DNA of 64,000 nt from Branchiostoma floridae (GCF_000003815.2 NC_049985.1:24390981-24454980); one strand, 5' to 3'; shown: positions 21,352-33,578, counted from the stretch's first letter. Notes: generated by a model not told the origin, from the sequence alone. Made by a program: numbers and translations.

Positions 21352-24201
21352 ATGTTCAACATGAAGACAAACACTGTGTTCTTCGTCTTTATCGTTCGTC
21401 TACTCTTTTATACAAACTGGACGTACGGAGAGGTGCACCTGTCAGCCAAGATCGCAGAGAATGCCGACATTGGACAGCAAGTTTTCCGCGTTCTACCGAC
21501 CACACCGGGAGCCAATGAGGAAGTTCTGTGTGATATCATAGACGGAAACGTCCACGGGCGCTTCGGTGTGACTCACTTCTGTGTGATTGTAGTCGCCCGT
21601 CCTTTAGACTTTGGTATAAACCAAAGGTATAACCTGACTGTAAACGTCCCTGGGACAACTGAGACCCGTTTTGTTGCAGTACAAGTCGTGGACGTGGACG
21701 GATATCCTCCTATCTACAACGACACCTGCGAAATGCCAGTCCTTGGAAACGACAGGCCACCTGGGCATCTTGCTTTTAACGCATTGGTGCATGCAGAGTA
21801 CATGGATACAAGCGGAGGGCTATTTACTTGGAAAGCTGGCACAAAAGATTATCTGCAATCGCTAGGTCAGGAGATATCGATGTATACAAATGTCTATACT
21901 TACGCAAGCAGTGACTGTGTCGCTGTAGTTCTGCTCGGTGTCTCTCATGCAAACGATTTGAGAACGGTGACCAGTTTGTGGCTTTCACAAGCGTGCTTTA
22001 AATGTTTTGACCCATATAACTCCAAGCGTGTCTTTGAAATACAAAGAATCGACGAGGACGGTATTCCATGTAACTCTTTAAGTGTTCTAGATTTGGCGCA
22101 CACTGTCACAAAGTCTTATGTATGGACTAAATACAACTTTAAGCTGTTAATTTCTTTTCCACTAATGTCTACAAAAACGCAGCGCTTCGTATGCGAAATG
22201 CCACAAGGTCATGGAGGACGATTTCCTGTGTCCATCAGCAAAAGTGAAATTGTATTTGTTACTAGACTGGAATTTGAGACTCAGCCAGTCGGGTGTCCTC
22301 CGAGCAAATACGGTTTGACCTGTGAGCAGAACTGTACTTGTGAGAACGGCGCCCGCTGCCATGGGTTGAACGGTGCCTGTAAGTGTCAGCCTGGGTGGAA
22401 AGGTGTCGTCTGTGACATACCTCACAGTACCGTTGACATCATAGCGACACCTAGCGACTCGCGACGGATTCACAACCAGGGTTCGTTGACATTACACTGC
22501 AAGTCTTTCCATCTTTCTGTTGAGACAATGATTTGGACATTTCCTAATGGTACAAGAAGGTGGTTACGTGGCACTCAAGAAGACCAAATCAGGATCGAAA
22601 GCATCCAGTCTGATCACAACGGTACCTACACCTGTACTGTTATTACTGAAAACGAAATGGAAGTTACCGCGCGTTACGAGCTACAGGCAGTCAACTGTCC
22701 TCCCGACAAAGGAGGCGAAATGTGCGAAGACGACTGCAACTGTCTCCACGACGCAAGCTGTGACCGGTGGGCCGGCTGTATCTGTCCGCCGGGATGGACA
22801 GGAAACATTTGTGAGACCAAATGCCCAGACGGCACCTACGGACGGGGCTGCAACAGCGAGTGCCCATGTCAAAATGGCGCCGTCTGCGATCCTACCGACG
22901 GTCAGTGTAACTGCACCGAGGGGTGGTATGGTGTGCATTGTTCCCGTCCATGTTTAAGTGGTCGGTACGGGTGGAGATGTCGGCAGGCCTGTGAGTGTAA
23001 GAACAACGCCACATGCCATCACGTAGATGGGATCTGCACATGCGTGCCGCCCTGGACTGGACAGCGATGTGACGTCATCCAACCCGAAACATCGCTGCCA
23101 CTACAAATCTCCTTACCCCTTTCATTGACGCTGCTTGGTGTCTTGGCAGCATTAGTGGCTCTTTACAAATGGAGGACGACAAAACGATTGAGACGAGACG
23201 AAAACCAAGAGGAGACGCAGGTGTTACTCGAACTTAAAAGTATGGAAGAAAACCTCGCACAGAGTCTGCAGCCCGGCTGGCTCAAACGGTGGGAGAGGAA
23301 GGCAAAGGATCTGACTCTGGGCGATCTGATTGGTCAGGGTGCATTTTCATTTATCAGAGAAGGGCGTTTACGCACCAGTAATGCTGACGTCACAGTTGTG
23401 GCGGTCAAGTCCGTCCGTTCGAAGGACAGACTGTGCTATCGAGCTTTCTATCGCGATGCAGCAATGCTGGTTGCTTTGGACGAAAACGGCAAAGAACACA
23501 ACCCTGATGGGCATCCCAACATTATCAAGTTGCTTGGTGTCATCACAAGGTCCACACCAAAGTGGATTCTCTTGGAATATGCTGCCAATGGGGATCTCCT
23601 TCAACTTTTGAAACAGCAGAATAGAAATAACGTTGGTCGCCTACAGGGCAGGTTTCTCTGTTACGCAATCCACATATCAAGTGCCCTGAAGGAGCTCCGA
23701 CGTCTGCGCATCACTCACGGTGACGTGGCCGCTCGAAACGTCCTCATCAGTGGAGACGACGTCGCCAAGCTGTCTGACTTCGGTCTGGCCCATGACGTGT
23801 ACACCACAACCACCTACATCTCCTCGGGTAAGAACGACGCGGAGGAACTCCTCCCTCTGAAGTGGATGTCTCTGGAGTCGCTGGAGACTCGTAAGTTCAC
23901 GTGTGAGAGCGACATGTGGTCGTTCGGCGTGCTGCTATGGGAGATCGCCGCGTTCGGGGAGGAGCCCGACTATCAACACGAGATCCAGCTGAGTTGTCCC
24001 AGGTTAGTCGGGATCCTGAGACAGGGATATCGTCTGCAGAAACCACTCGGATGTCCGGACAGGCTGTATGACGTCATGAAGTCGTGTTGGCAGGAAGACT
24101 CGTCAGCCAGACCAGAGCCGGCAGAACTTGAGCAGAAGCTGACAGACTGTCGTGAAGAGATAGATCCACTGTTCGTCCTAGAAAAAGTGTCCACACTTTA
24201 G
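21352..24201 (+). CDS. RTK gene B: intact, type 2 ectodomain
   Basis: 949 codons with the same domain order as gene A. The variable domain is type 2 (AEYMDTSGGLFTWKAGTKD, SQACFKCFDPYNSK, PQGHGGRFPVSIS) and is nearly identical to that of gene J. EGF-like modules use CECKNNATC, and the membrane segment is about LPLSLTLLGVLAALVALY. In the kinase the helix-C residue is aspartate (FYRDAAML) where sisters have glutamate. The catalytic loop reads THGDVAARN, DFG is intact, KWMSLE replaces KWMALE, and the C terminus is VSTL. The start was chosen because MFNMK is shared by all full copies and follows an array-wide leader sequence. Confidence 0.92.
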   Translation: MFNMKTNTVFFVFIVRLLFYTNWTYGEVHLSAKIAENADIGQQVFRVLPTTPGANEEVLCDIIDGNVHGRFGVTHFCVIVVARPLDFGINQRYNLTVNVPGTTETRFVAVQVVDVDGYPPIYNDTCEMPVLGNDRPPGHLAFNALVHAEYMDTSGGLFTWKAGTKDYLQSLGQEISMYTNVYTYASSDCVAVVLLGVSHANDLRTVTSLWLSQACFKCFDPYNSKRVFEIQRIDEDGIPCNSLSVLDLAHTVTKSYVWTKYNFKLLISFPLMSTKTQRFVCEMPQGHGGRFPVSISKSEIVFVTRLEFETQPVGCPPSKYGLTCEQNCTCENGARCHGLNGACKCQPGWKGVVCDIPHSTVDIIATPSDSRRIHNQGSLTLHCKSFHLSVETMIWTFPNGTRRWLRGTQEDQIRIESIQSDHNGTYTCTVITENEMEVTARYELQAVNCPPDKGGEMCEDDCNCLHDASCDRWAGCICPPGWTGNICETKCPDGTYGRGCNSECPCQNGAVCDPTDGQCNCTEGWYGVHCSRPCLSGRYGWRCRQACECKNNATCHHVDGICTCVPPWTGQRCDVIQPETSLPLQISLPLSLTLLGVLAALVALYKWRTTKRLRRDENQEETQVLLELKSMEENLAQSLQPGWLKRWERKAKDLTLGDLIGQGAFSFIREGRLRTSNADVTVVAVKSVRSKDRLCYRAFYRDAAMLVALDENGKEHNPDGHPNIIKLLGVITRSTPKWILLEYAANGDLLQLLKQQNRNNVGRLQGRFLCYAIHISSALKELRRLRITHGDVAARNVLISGDDVAKLSDFGLAHDVYTTTTYISSGKNDAEELLPLKWMSLESLETRKFTCESDMWSFGVLLWEIAAFGEEPDYQHEIQLSCPRLVGILRQGYRLQKPLGCPDRLYDVMKSCWQEDSSARPEPAELEQKLTDCREEIDPLFVLEKVSTL

Positions 24202-25560
24202 AGATTGAGCCATTTTTTTTGGAAACTAGAAAAGTGAAGGTTATACACTCTATTTTATAAGACTTTTTGCTCGTCTCGTTTGAATTAGGTGTACACTATT
24301 CTTCTAGACCACCGTACCCATGAAAGCCAATCATGAGTCGTTTACCATACAAACTATCTTAAATTCCATGCTAAAATATATAGATAGTATCTTTGGTCAA
24401 AACAAGTAGATATTCTTGTTGAAAAGTTGAAAGTGATATAGTCTAGTTATTCTTCAATAGGTTTTTACATCTACTGCGATACGAAAGTATGTTACATTTT
24501 ATCTGATATGTAGTGGCATTTCCTTGGTCATGTCTGTAACGATTTATAAACTCGTTTTTCTTGCCACAATCAAGCTTTAAGTAGCCGGACTGTTTACAAT
24601 GATAAATCGCAATTACCTTAAAAGGTTAATTTAGGTTATGACTTACTGATGTTTTTTTTTTATTCTTTCTTCATCTTTATTAATTTACTGATTAAGTGAA
24701 TTAGTTGTGGTTATGTAACGTTATATATTATTGATACCAAGAGATACAAAATGTAACGAAGCCAGTCTTATTTTATTCATTGGCGTGCTGTTTACTGACA
24801 TTTCATCAAATATAATTTGTCTTTCGCAACTACACTCTTACGAATGAATCTGGTATGTGTCTTCATTTCTGTAGAATGACAATTACACGGTATGAGCAGC
24901 ATATTTTCACCATACATGGCAATGCAATTCGTACAAAAAGCCCTGAGTATAGGGATATGCAATGGAATATCTGAAAAGGCTTGCGTTGTATTGACCTATG
25001 TAACATACCCAGAGGTCTTAGTCATGCATGGCCCACTGGATTTGAAGAAGTACAAACATCGCCTTTTGTTTTGAAGTTCCGTTTGGACTGAACTGAACAG
25101 TGACGACTACTAGCGGGGTATAAAGACTTCTAGCCACATTTTTTGCTTACCTTCGCCATCCCACAGCCAATATATTTATTAATGGGATGCGTGTATTTGA
25201 CCTCCTTATTAAAAAAAACGAAGTATACACCTACTAGTACTTCAATAACCACTGTAGCTGGTTTTCTATATTCTAGTATGTAAAACTATGGTCCAACAAA
25301 ACATAGGGACCTGAAAGTAATCTTGCGCATAAAATGTTAACCGTATGCTATGTTTATATTTTGCCACACGTTTTGTTCTCAATATTTCATGTACATTTTG
25401 GACAAAACGAGGACTTGGGTCGACCACACATGACATGCACAGTTTTCTCGTTCAAAACACATAGCCGCAGTCACGCGTCTAACCAGAAAAGAGGAACCAA
25501 ATGTGCAAGGGTGAATTTTGAAAGCGGAAGTTGGAATATGTTGACGCCTGTAAACCTAAT

Positions 25561-25701
25561 ATGCTCTTCGTCGACATCGGTCGTCTTCCTTTTTTCCGAC
25601 TGGACGTACAGAGAGGTGCATCTGTCGGCCAAGAGATCAGAGAGTGTCGAGCTGTCGCCTATTGTGCTCTCTGTGCTTCATGTACGTTTTCGTAAAGATT
25701 A
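25561..25701 (+). pseudogene. Partial RTK leader copy upstream of gene C
   Basis: Encodes MLFVDIGRLPFFRLDVQRGASVGQ in shifting frames. Its DNA matches the family leader (ctcttcgtc...ggtcgtctt, gactggacgtac, gaggtgca, tgtcggccaag). It ends in the ctctctgtgcttcatgt block also found after the relics before F, G, I and J. Confidence 0.7.
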
Positions 25702-25720
25702 AAGAAGTGGATCTGACCAC

Positions 25721-25727
25721 TATATAA
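25721..25727 (+). promoter_or_regulatory. TATA box upstream of C
   Basis: TATATAA, 140 bp before the ATG. Equivalent positions read atataac before A (16391), TATAAAA before J (59530) and cataaaa before I (55029). The constant distance argues for a core promoter placing transcription start about 105-110 nt upstream of the ATG. Confidence 0.5.
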
Positions 25728-25795
25728 ACGGCGCACAGTTTCCGCCTTCTACACGTACCTGCAATCACTCACCACGTCACAAAAGAGGAACAGAA

Positions 25796-25808
25796 AGTTC
25801 AAAGGTCA
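25796..25808 (+). promoter_or_regulatory. DR1-type motif upstream of C
   Basis: Identical AGTTCA-A-AGGTCA to that before gene A, at the same distance from the ATG. The surrounding 120 bp are almost identical to the gene A leader, so this is shared by descent. Confidence 0.4.
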
Positions 25809-25860
25809 GACTTAAAAGAGGAAATGGGGAAGACCTGTTAAGCCAGCCGCTTGTAGAGCT

Positions 25861-28798
25861 ATGTTCAACATGAAGACAAACATTGTGCTCTTCGTCATCG
25901 TTCGTCTTCTCGCTGTTTCCAACTTCACGTACGGAGAAGTGCACCTGTCGGCCAAGATCGCAGAGAATGCCGACATTGGACAGCAAGTTATCCGCGTTCT
26001 ACCAACCACACCGAGAGCCAAGCAGGAAGTTCTGTGTGATATCATAGACGGAAATGTCCACGGGCGCTTCGGTTTGACTCACTTCTGTGTGATTGTAGTA
26101 GCCCGTCCTTTAGACTTTGGTATAAACCGAAGGTATAACCTGACTGTTAACGTCCCTGGGACAACTGAGACCCGGTTGATTGACGTACAAGTCGAGGACG
26201 TGGACGGATATCCTCCTATCTACAACGACACCTACGAAATGCCAGTCCTAGGAAAAGACATATCCTCCGGGCATCTTGGTTTTAACGCGTCAGTGCGTGC
26301 AGAGTACATGGAGAAAAGTGGAGGCCTATTCACTTGGAAAGCTGACACCAAAAATAATCTGCGATCGCGAGGTCAGGAGATATCGATGTAAACAAATGTC
26401 TATACTTACTCCGGCAGTGACTGTGCCGCTGTAGTTCTGTTCGGTGTCCATCATGCGAACGACGTAAGAACCTTGGCCAGTTTGTGGCTTTTACATGCGT
26501 GCTTTAGATGTTTTCATCCACTTGACTTGAAGCGTGTCTTTAAAATCCGGATAATCAACGGGGACCATATTCCATGTAACTCTTTAAGTGATCTGGATTT
26601 GGCGCACACGCACATCACAAAGTCATATGCCTGGACCGGATACAAGTTCAAGTGGTTAATTTCTTTTCCACTACAGTCTACAGAAACGCAGCGCTTTATC
26701 TGCGAACTTCCCGGAGGACAATTTCCTGTGCACTTCAGCCGAGGTAGAAATGTCTTCGATGAAGTATTTGGGACTAGACTGGAAACTGAGATCCAGCCAG
26801 TCGGGTGTCCGTCAAACAAATACGGTTTGGCCTGTGATCAGAACTGCACTTGTGAGAACGGCGCCCGCTGCCATGGATTGAACGGTGCCTGTAAGTGTCA
26901 GCCTGGGTGGAAAGGTGTCGTCTGTGACATACCTCACAGTACCGTTGCTATCATCGCGACCCCTAGCGACTCGCGACAGATTCACATCAGGGGTTCGTTG
27001 ACATTACAGTGCAAGTCTTTCCATCTGGCTGCTAAGAAGTTATTTTGGACATTTCCTAATGGTACAAGAAGAAGGCTACGTGGGACTCAAGACGAAATCA
27101 GGATCGAAAGCATTCAGTCCGAACACAACGGTACCTACACCTGTACTGTTATTACTGAAGACGAAACGCGCGTTACGAGCTACAGGCAGTCAACTGTCCT
27201 CCAGGCAAAAGAGGCGAATTGTGCGAAGATGACTGCAACTGTCTCCATGGTGCCAGCTGTGACCGGTGGGCCGGCTGTGTCTGTCCGCCGGGATGGACAG
27301 GAAAAATTTGTGAGACCAAATGCCCAGACGGTACGTACGGACGGGGCTGCAGCGGTGAGTGCACATGTCAGAATGGTGCCTTCTGCGATCCTAGAGACGG
27401 TCAGTGTAACTGCACCGAGGGGTGGTATGGTATGTATTGTACCCGTCCATGTTTAAGTGGTCGGTACGGGTGGAGATGTCGGCAGGCCTGTGACTGTAAG
27501 AACAACGCCACATGTCATCACGTAGATGGCAGCTGCACATGCGCGCCGCCCTGGACCGGACGGCGATGTGACGTCATCCAACCCGAAACATCTCCGCTGC
27601 CCCTACAAATCTCCATACCTCTTTTATTGACGCTGCTTGGTGTCTTGGTAGCATTACTGGCTCTTTACAAATGGAGGACGACCACTCGGATGAGACAAGA
27701 CGAAGACCAAGAGGAGACACAGGTGTTACTCGAACTTAAAAGTATGGAAGAAAACCTCGCACAGAGTCTACAGCCTGGCTGGCTCAAACGGTGGGAGAGG
27801 AAGGCAAAGGATCTGACTCTGGGCGATCTGATTGGACAGGGCGCATTTTCGTTTATCAGAGAAGGGCGGTTACGCACCGCTAACGCTGAAGTCACAGTTG
27901 TGGCGGTCAAGTCCGTCCGTTCAAGGGACAGACTGTGCTATAGAGCGTTATATCGTGAAGCAGCAATGCTGGTTGCTTTGGACGAAAACGGCAAAGAACA
28001 CAACAATGATGGGCATCCCAACATTATCAAGCTGTTTGGTGTCATCACCAAGTCCACACCAAAGTGTATTCTCTTGGAATATGCTGCCAAAGGTGATCTG
28101 CTGCAACTTTTGAAGCAGAAGAATACAGATAATGTTGCTCGTCTCCTAGGCAGCTTTCTCCGCTACGCAGTCCACACATCACGTGGTCTGAAGGAGCTCC
28201 GACGTCTGCGCATCGCTCACGGTGACGTGGCCGCCCGAAACGTCCTCATCTTTGGAGACGACGTCGCCAAGCTCTCAGACTTCGGTCTGGCCCATGACGT
28301 GTACACGGTCTGGCCCATGACGTGTACACCACAACCACGTACATCTCCTCAGGTAAGAACGACGCAGAGGAACTCCTCCCTCTGAAGTGGATGGCTCTGG
28401 AGTCGCTGGAGACTCGCAAGTTCACATGCGAGAGCGACACGTGGTCGTTCGGCGTGCTGCTGTGGGAGATCGCCGCGTTCGGGGAGGAGCCCGACTATCA
28501 GCACGAGATCCGGCTGAGTTTTCCCAGGTTGGTCGGGATCCTGAGACAGGGATATCGTCTGCAGAAGCCACCCGGATGTCCGGACAGGCTGTATGACGTC
28601 ATGAAGTCGTGTTGGCAGGAGGAACCACCAGCCAGACCAGAGCCTGTAGAACTTGAGCAGAAGCTGACAGACTGTCGTGAACAAATAGATTCACTGTTCA
28701 TCCTCGAGAAGGTGCCACACTTTAGAAATAGAGCCAGTCTTAGGCAGATATTAATGTGTGGGCTCAACTCTAAATCATTATACGACTCCTTATTTTGA
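25861..28798 (+). pseudogene. RTK gene C: pseudogene with four lesions, type 1 ectodomain
   Basis: Leader and first codons match gene A. Lesion 1 is a nonsense TAA at 26389-26391, where sisters have TAT. Reading resumes in the same frame. Lesion 2 is a 10-bp deletion at about 27166, at the end of the Ig domain, shifting the frame. Lesion 3 is a 23-bp tandem duplication (28283-28305 and 28306-28328) just after the DFG codons. Lesion 4 is a 1-bp loss at about 28714 that destroys the family stop at 28723 and the VTTL tail; reading runs on to 28798. Between lesions the EGF modules, membrane segment and kinase are well preserved, so inactivation is recent. The membrane segment (GVLVALLALYKWRTTT) closely matches gene J. 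Confidence 0.88.
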
Positions 28799-30719
28799 AT
28801 TAGATATCAAATGTAAGCTATTTTAGGCAGTTGCACCCTTAAAAGCCAAATATAACAAGTTTGCCATACGTATACATACTTCCTTTATTTGTATAAGTTA
28901 AATTCAATATGTGTTTGTTAAATAAATGACAATGATCTTGTTAAATAAAAAAGATAGCAACTTTTGTCAACAATACAAGATATTCTTGTAGAACACTTGT
29001 CAGTGATATAGAATAAAGTTAAAGTTAATCTTTCATAGTTTTTTATATATATATATTATTATATATAATGGTGTGTTCCTGCGTTTGAGTGTGAAGAAAC
29101 CATAAATCACTAACGTAAAATAGCCAAGATTCGGGCCACCACACGCCTATGGTATTTTACATATTATACTCATACATGTACCAGAAGTTCAATAGATTAT
29201 GCATTTTGCTCTTCTGTTATAATATGATTATAAACCTTTGCCAAATACAAATAAACAGACATTATGTTTGTTAAACCATTTCATATTCACTAGTGTATGC
29301 CACTAAGTACTGCAACATATGCTATTAGGACAGTCTTGAAAACAGCCTAGTCTATTAGATCCGGTCCAATGGGCGACGTTCGGTATTACTTTTGGCCTAG
29401 AAAATGACTTCAGGGAAGATATTGTCCAATCAAATCTACGCAAGAGCTTCGGTTGTACAAACCTTCGAGATGTTTTACTACTACAAGGACAAATGCAAAA
29501 TGCAACAAGAGTTCGGAGAACCTAAACATTTCTATGATCATGTCCGTGTGTATATCTTTATTATTTACATGCTGTAAACCTTACGATAATCAAGATATAA
29601 GTAGCCGGAATGATTGTGATAAATTCTAGTCACCATAAACAGACGATAAAGATTTTAATTAACTGATGGTGTTTTTTTTTGTCTATTCATTAAGATAGAC
29701 TAGTTTAGGTGGTTTAGTTGCGGCTATAACGTCGTATGTTATACGGTTATAACACCGGAAAACAAATGCAAAGAAAAAAAGACCTATTTTCTTCATTGGT
29801 AACAACAATGTAGTGCTTTTTGCTGACGCCTCATCAAATGCCCATTCTTGAATGCTGATTTTGAGTTAAGCCCATGACGTGAACAAGACGAATAAACAGA
29901 CATTGAACATTTTGTAAATACCCATATTCTCTTCTTCGCAAGCTCCGAAGAGAACTATGTTTTCCGACTATTTCACGGACAAGTATACACACCGTTAGGG
30001 TAGTGAGCTCACCGTCACGAGTACGGTCGGGCATTTATTGGTTCATCAGACTCAACAACAGGGCAATTTCTATTTTACACATAGGTTCATCAGTGTTAAC
30101 AACTTCTGTTTACACATTATTGGTCTCATATCCTACCCCAAGCAGTCTTGCTACGAGGTGGCGACCGTTAGCCTGGTTGCCAAATTGTTGCCATGACAAT
30201 GTTGCAAAATCAACGACGTTGGCGATTAATAAGTAACGCAGTTATTTAACCTCAGCCAAGAGGGAGAATATCTCACAATGACACTTACACAACCGCATGA
30301 ACAACACAGCGACTTGGCCATATACAGCACTAAAAAGTCATGTCAGTAGGTCTAAGTTGCATACTTGCATATCAAGCTTCAATTCATAACAGAACGTACA
30401 CGAGGTCAGCATGCGCCACACAGTGGCTCAACTTTACACACACATCTACTGAATCCCACAAGCAGTCACTCTGTGAGCACAAACAATAGCGTAAGGGTTT
30501 GATCTCTCTCAAGATTGCATAGAGACTAGGTTAAGATACAACTGAGCGCAAAAGCTATACCAGAAACAGACCATAGAGTATAATTAACAACATAAGCGTC
30601 TTGAAGTCAGATAAGTGAGGGTAGGGTTGGGTGGGAAATATGACCGTACTCAGTGAAGGAGAAGCCACGAATCAGTCGAACCGCAGAGCGCTATGCGCAT
30701 CCGTTCTGCGCAGCCTTCT

Positions 30720-30950
30720 CTACGACAGGTCATGCGCCTGATCGCGGTTTGTCCTGGTTTGACCTCTTTGCATGGGTGTAAATAAGTGCCCGTTGTGCAA
30801 CAAAAAGACCTCAGACCTACATAATGTTTATACTCTTTCACATCTACAGGTTTTGCCCTGTACAACTATGTACATATTTCGTGCATGGCAAAATGACAAC
30901 GAGCGCTGTAGCTTTCGAAACATTTGCAAGGTTTGATCCGTTTATTTGTG
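30720..30950 (-). repeat. Inverted copy of the D/E upstream block
   Basis: The reverse complement of this stretch (ctacataatgtttata..., gcatggcaaaatgac, tttcgaaacatttgc) matches 31806-32010 and 37740-37945, with moderate divergence. It forms an inverted pair with about 850 bp between the arms. Confidence 0.65.
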
Positions 30951-32081
30951 GCTGCCTTTTTAACAGATCAACTTGATCCCATTAGCTAACCCCACCATGT
31001 GATAGCCCAGTTTCTCTCCTTTAAATGGATACAAAAGTCACCGGGTTAATTTATGGAGCAATGTTTTGCCTCGAAATTATGTGCGAACATACGCAAATCA
31101 CGGTGGTGACGTTTCAGTCTGGTTGTAGCTACCCACGCACACTACCCTGTGTTTAGACCGTATTCTTATACTTTTCACATAGTGTCACAGATCTCATTTC
31201 TTGGTAAGAGAAGCGGAATGGGTGCGGCTGTCACATGCAATATAATAAGTGACATGATGATAGACAAGTGTACATTGACACAGGGTTTTAGTACAAAATA
31301 AGAATTTTAAAAAATCATTAGTTTTCAAGTCAGTCTGTTTCGAACTCCTGGTCCGAACCTGGGTTCGAACGATGGAAACCAGCCGGTACGTTCCATTTTT
31401 CGTGCCGCGGGGGTCAGTCCTAATGTTGCAAGTTCAACCAGCGTTTGGAAAAGTTAACAAAACTAACAGCTCATGTCTTGCCATCGCAAATAGAATTCCT
31501 GAAACCTACCAAATTAAAACTGACATTATCCAAAAGCCAGAATAAATGGGATTCATGTGCAAGCAAACTGATATCAATACTTCATGTCAGAGAGTTGTAT
31601 AGCATAGTGAAAGATCAGTGTGTGAGGTTTGTCGTTCGAAAAAAAGACGCTGGGAATTTGACATGTTGTTACATAATTTCGGGGCAAAAAGTTGCTCCTC
31701 AAATTAACATGGAAACTTTGGTATCAATTTAAAGGTGAGGAACTATGCTATCACGCTGTGGGGTTAACTAATGGGATCAAGGTGAACTGTAAAAAAGACA
31801 GCTACCAATACACGGACGGAAAATTGCCAATGTTTCGAAAGCAACAGCGTTCACTGTCATTTTACAATGCACGAAATATGTACATGGTTGTACTGGGCAA
31901 AACCTGTAGATGTGAAAAAGTATAAACATTATGTAGGTCTGAGGTCTTTTTGTTGCACAACAGGCAGTTGTTTTCACGCAGCGGGGTCAAATCGGGTCGC
32001 GACAAAAGCCGTATCTTAGAGAATAACGCGTTCTGGGGTGACCTGCGGTTCGACTGGTCTCATCACAAAAGAGGAACCCAA

Positions 32082-32094
32082 AGTTCAAAGGTCA
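32082..32094 (+). promoter_or_regulatory. DR1-type motif upstream of D
   Basis: AGTTCA-A-AGGTCA, 53 bp before the codon after the leader, at the same relative position as in A, C and E. No TATA box is present at 130-140 bp; a tataaac lies at 31921. Confidence 0.4.
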
Positions 32095-32146
32095 GATTTA
32101 AAAGAGGAAATGGGGAAGACCTTTAAATCTGGACGCGTGTGAAGCC

Positions 32147-33578
32147 ATGTTCAACATGGAGACAAACACTGTGTTCTTCGTCGTCATCGTTCGTGTTCTC
32201 TTTCTTTCCAACTGGACGTACGGAGAGAGGCACCTGTCGGCCAAGATCGCAGAGAATGCCGACATTGGACAGCAAGTTTTCCGCGTTCTACCGACCACAC
32301 CGAGATCCAATGAGGAAGTTCCGTGTGATATCACAGAAGGAAACGTCCACGGGCGCTTCAGTGTGACTCACTTCTGTGTGATTGTAGTAGCCCGTCCTTT
32401 AGACTTTGGTATAAACCAAAGGTATAACCTGACTGTAAACGTCCCTGGGACAACCGAGACACGTTTTGTTGACATACAAGTCGAGGACGTGGACGGATAT
32501 CCTCCTATCTACAACGACACCTGCGAAATGCCAGTCCTAGGAAAAGACATATCCTCCGGGCATGTTGCCTTTAACGCGTCACTGCGTGCAGAGTACATGG
32601 AGAAAAGTGGAGGACTATTCACTTGGAAAGCTGACACCAAAAATTATCTGCAATCGCGAGGNNNNNNNNNNNNNNNNNNNNNNNNNNNNNNNNNNNNNNN
32701 NNNNNNNNNNNNNNNNNNNNNNNNNNNNNNNNNNNNNNNNNNNNNNNNNNNNNNNNNNNNNCACTGACGTCACGGTTGTGGCGGTGAAATCAGTTCGTTC
32801 AAAGGACAGACTGTGCTATCGAGCTTTCTATCGTGAAGCAGCAATGCTGGTTGCTTTGGACGAAAACGGCAAAGAACACAACCCTGATGGGCATCCCAAC
32901 ATTATCAAGCTGTTTGGTGTCATCACCAAGTCCACACCAAAGTGTATTCTCTTGGAATATGCTGCCAAAGGTGATCTCCTGCAACTTTTGAAACAGCAGA
33001 CTGGAAATAACGTTGCTTGTCTACTGGGTAGCTTTCTCCGTTACGCAGTCCACATATCACGTGCCTTGAAGGAGCTCCGACGTCTGCGCATCGCTCACGG
33101 TGACGTGGCCGCTCGAAACGTCCTCATCAGTGGAGACGACGTCGCCAAGCTGTCTGACTTCGGTCTGGCCCATGACGTGTACACCACAACCACGTACATC
33201 TCCTCATGTAAGAACGACGCGGAGGAACTCCTCCCTCTGAAGTGGATGGCTCTGGAGTCGCTGGAGACTCGCAAGTTCACGTGCGAGAGCGACACGTGGT
33301 CGTTCGGCGTGCTGCTGTGGGAGATCGCCGCGTTCGGGGAGGAACCCGACTATCAGCACGAGATCCAGCTTTGTCCCAGGTTGGTCGGGATCCTGAGACA
33401 AGGATATCGTCTGCAGAAACCACCCGGATGTCCGGACAGGCTGTATGACGTCATGAAGTCGTGTTGGCAGGAGGACCCGTCAGCCAGACCAGAGCCGGTA
33501 GAACTTGAGAAGAAGCTGACAGACTGTCGTGAAGAAATAGATCCCCTGTTCATCCTCGAGAAGGTGACCACACTTTAG
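32147..33578 (+). CDS. RTK gene D: interrupted by assembly gap, type 1 ectodomain
   Basis: The 5' part, 32147-32661, encodes the signal peptide, cadherin-like repeat and start of the type 1 domain (172 codons). The 3' part, 32762-33578, encodes the kinase from TDVTVVAVKSV to the tail EKVTTL. By comparison with gene E about 1.5 kb is missing where 100 Ns stand, so the apparent frame relation across the gap means nothing. The kinase keeps VAVK, YREAAM, HGDVAARN and DFG. One codon is lost near 33370 (QLCPRL where sisters have QLSCPRL) without a frameshift. Whether the gene is intact cannot be told. The 5' end is nearly identical to gene E. Confidence 0.8.
32662..32761. other. Assembly gap (100 N)
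   Basis: Exactly 100 unknown bases, the usual placeholder for a gap of unknown size. It lies inside an RTK copy, as expected when near-identical tandem repeats collapse or break during assembly. Confidence 0.98.

Larger units (their letters stand above)
24202..25860. other. Spacer B-C
   Basis: This is the common spacer type, also found after D, E, F, G, H, I and J (blocks such as gtcagtgatatag, ctcgtctcgtttgaatt and gagatacaaaatg). The stretch 24202-25395 is especially close to 51290-52478, before fragment H. It ends with a leader relic and the TATA box of gene C. Confidence 0.6.
28799..32146. other. Spacer C-D with unique insert and inverted repeat
   Basis: Up to about 29830 this matches the 3' flank of gene A. 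From 29842 to about 30715 the sequence is unique to this window and I see no gene in it. From 30720 to 30950 there is an inverted copy of a block that recurs at about 31806-32010 and 37740-37945. From about 31488 to the ATG of D it is nearly identical to the block before gene E. The small ORF at 31445-31732 is duplicated with that block but resembles nothing I know. Confidence 0.55.

Noticed and set aside
31445-31732. 95-codon ORF duplicated at 37373-37660
   Set aside because: It is conserved only because the whole D/E upstream block is a recent duplicate; no recognisable domain, and the first residues differ between copies.
32562-33578. Single ORF running across the 100-N gap in gene D
   Set aside because: The Ns have no known length or sequence, so frame continuity across them is an artefact.
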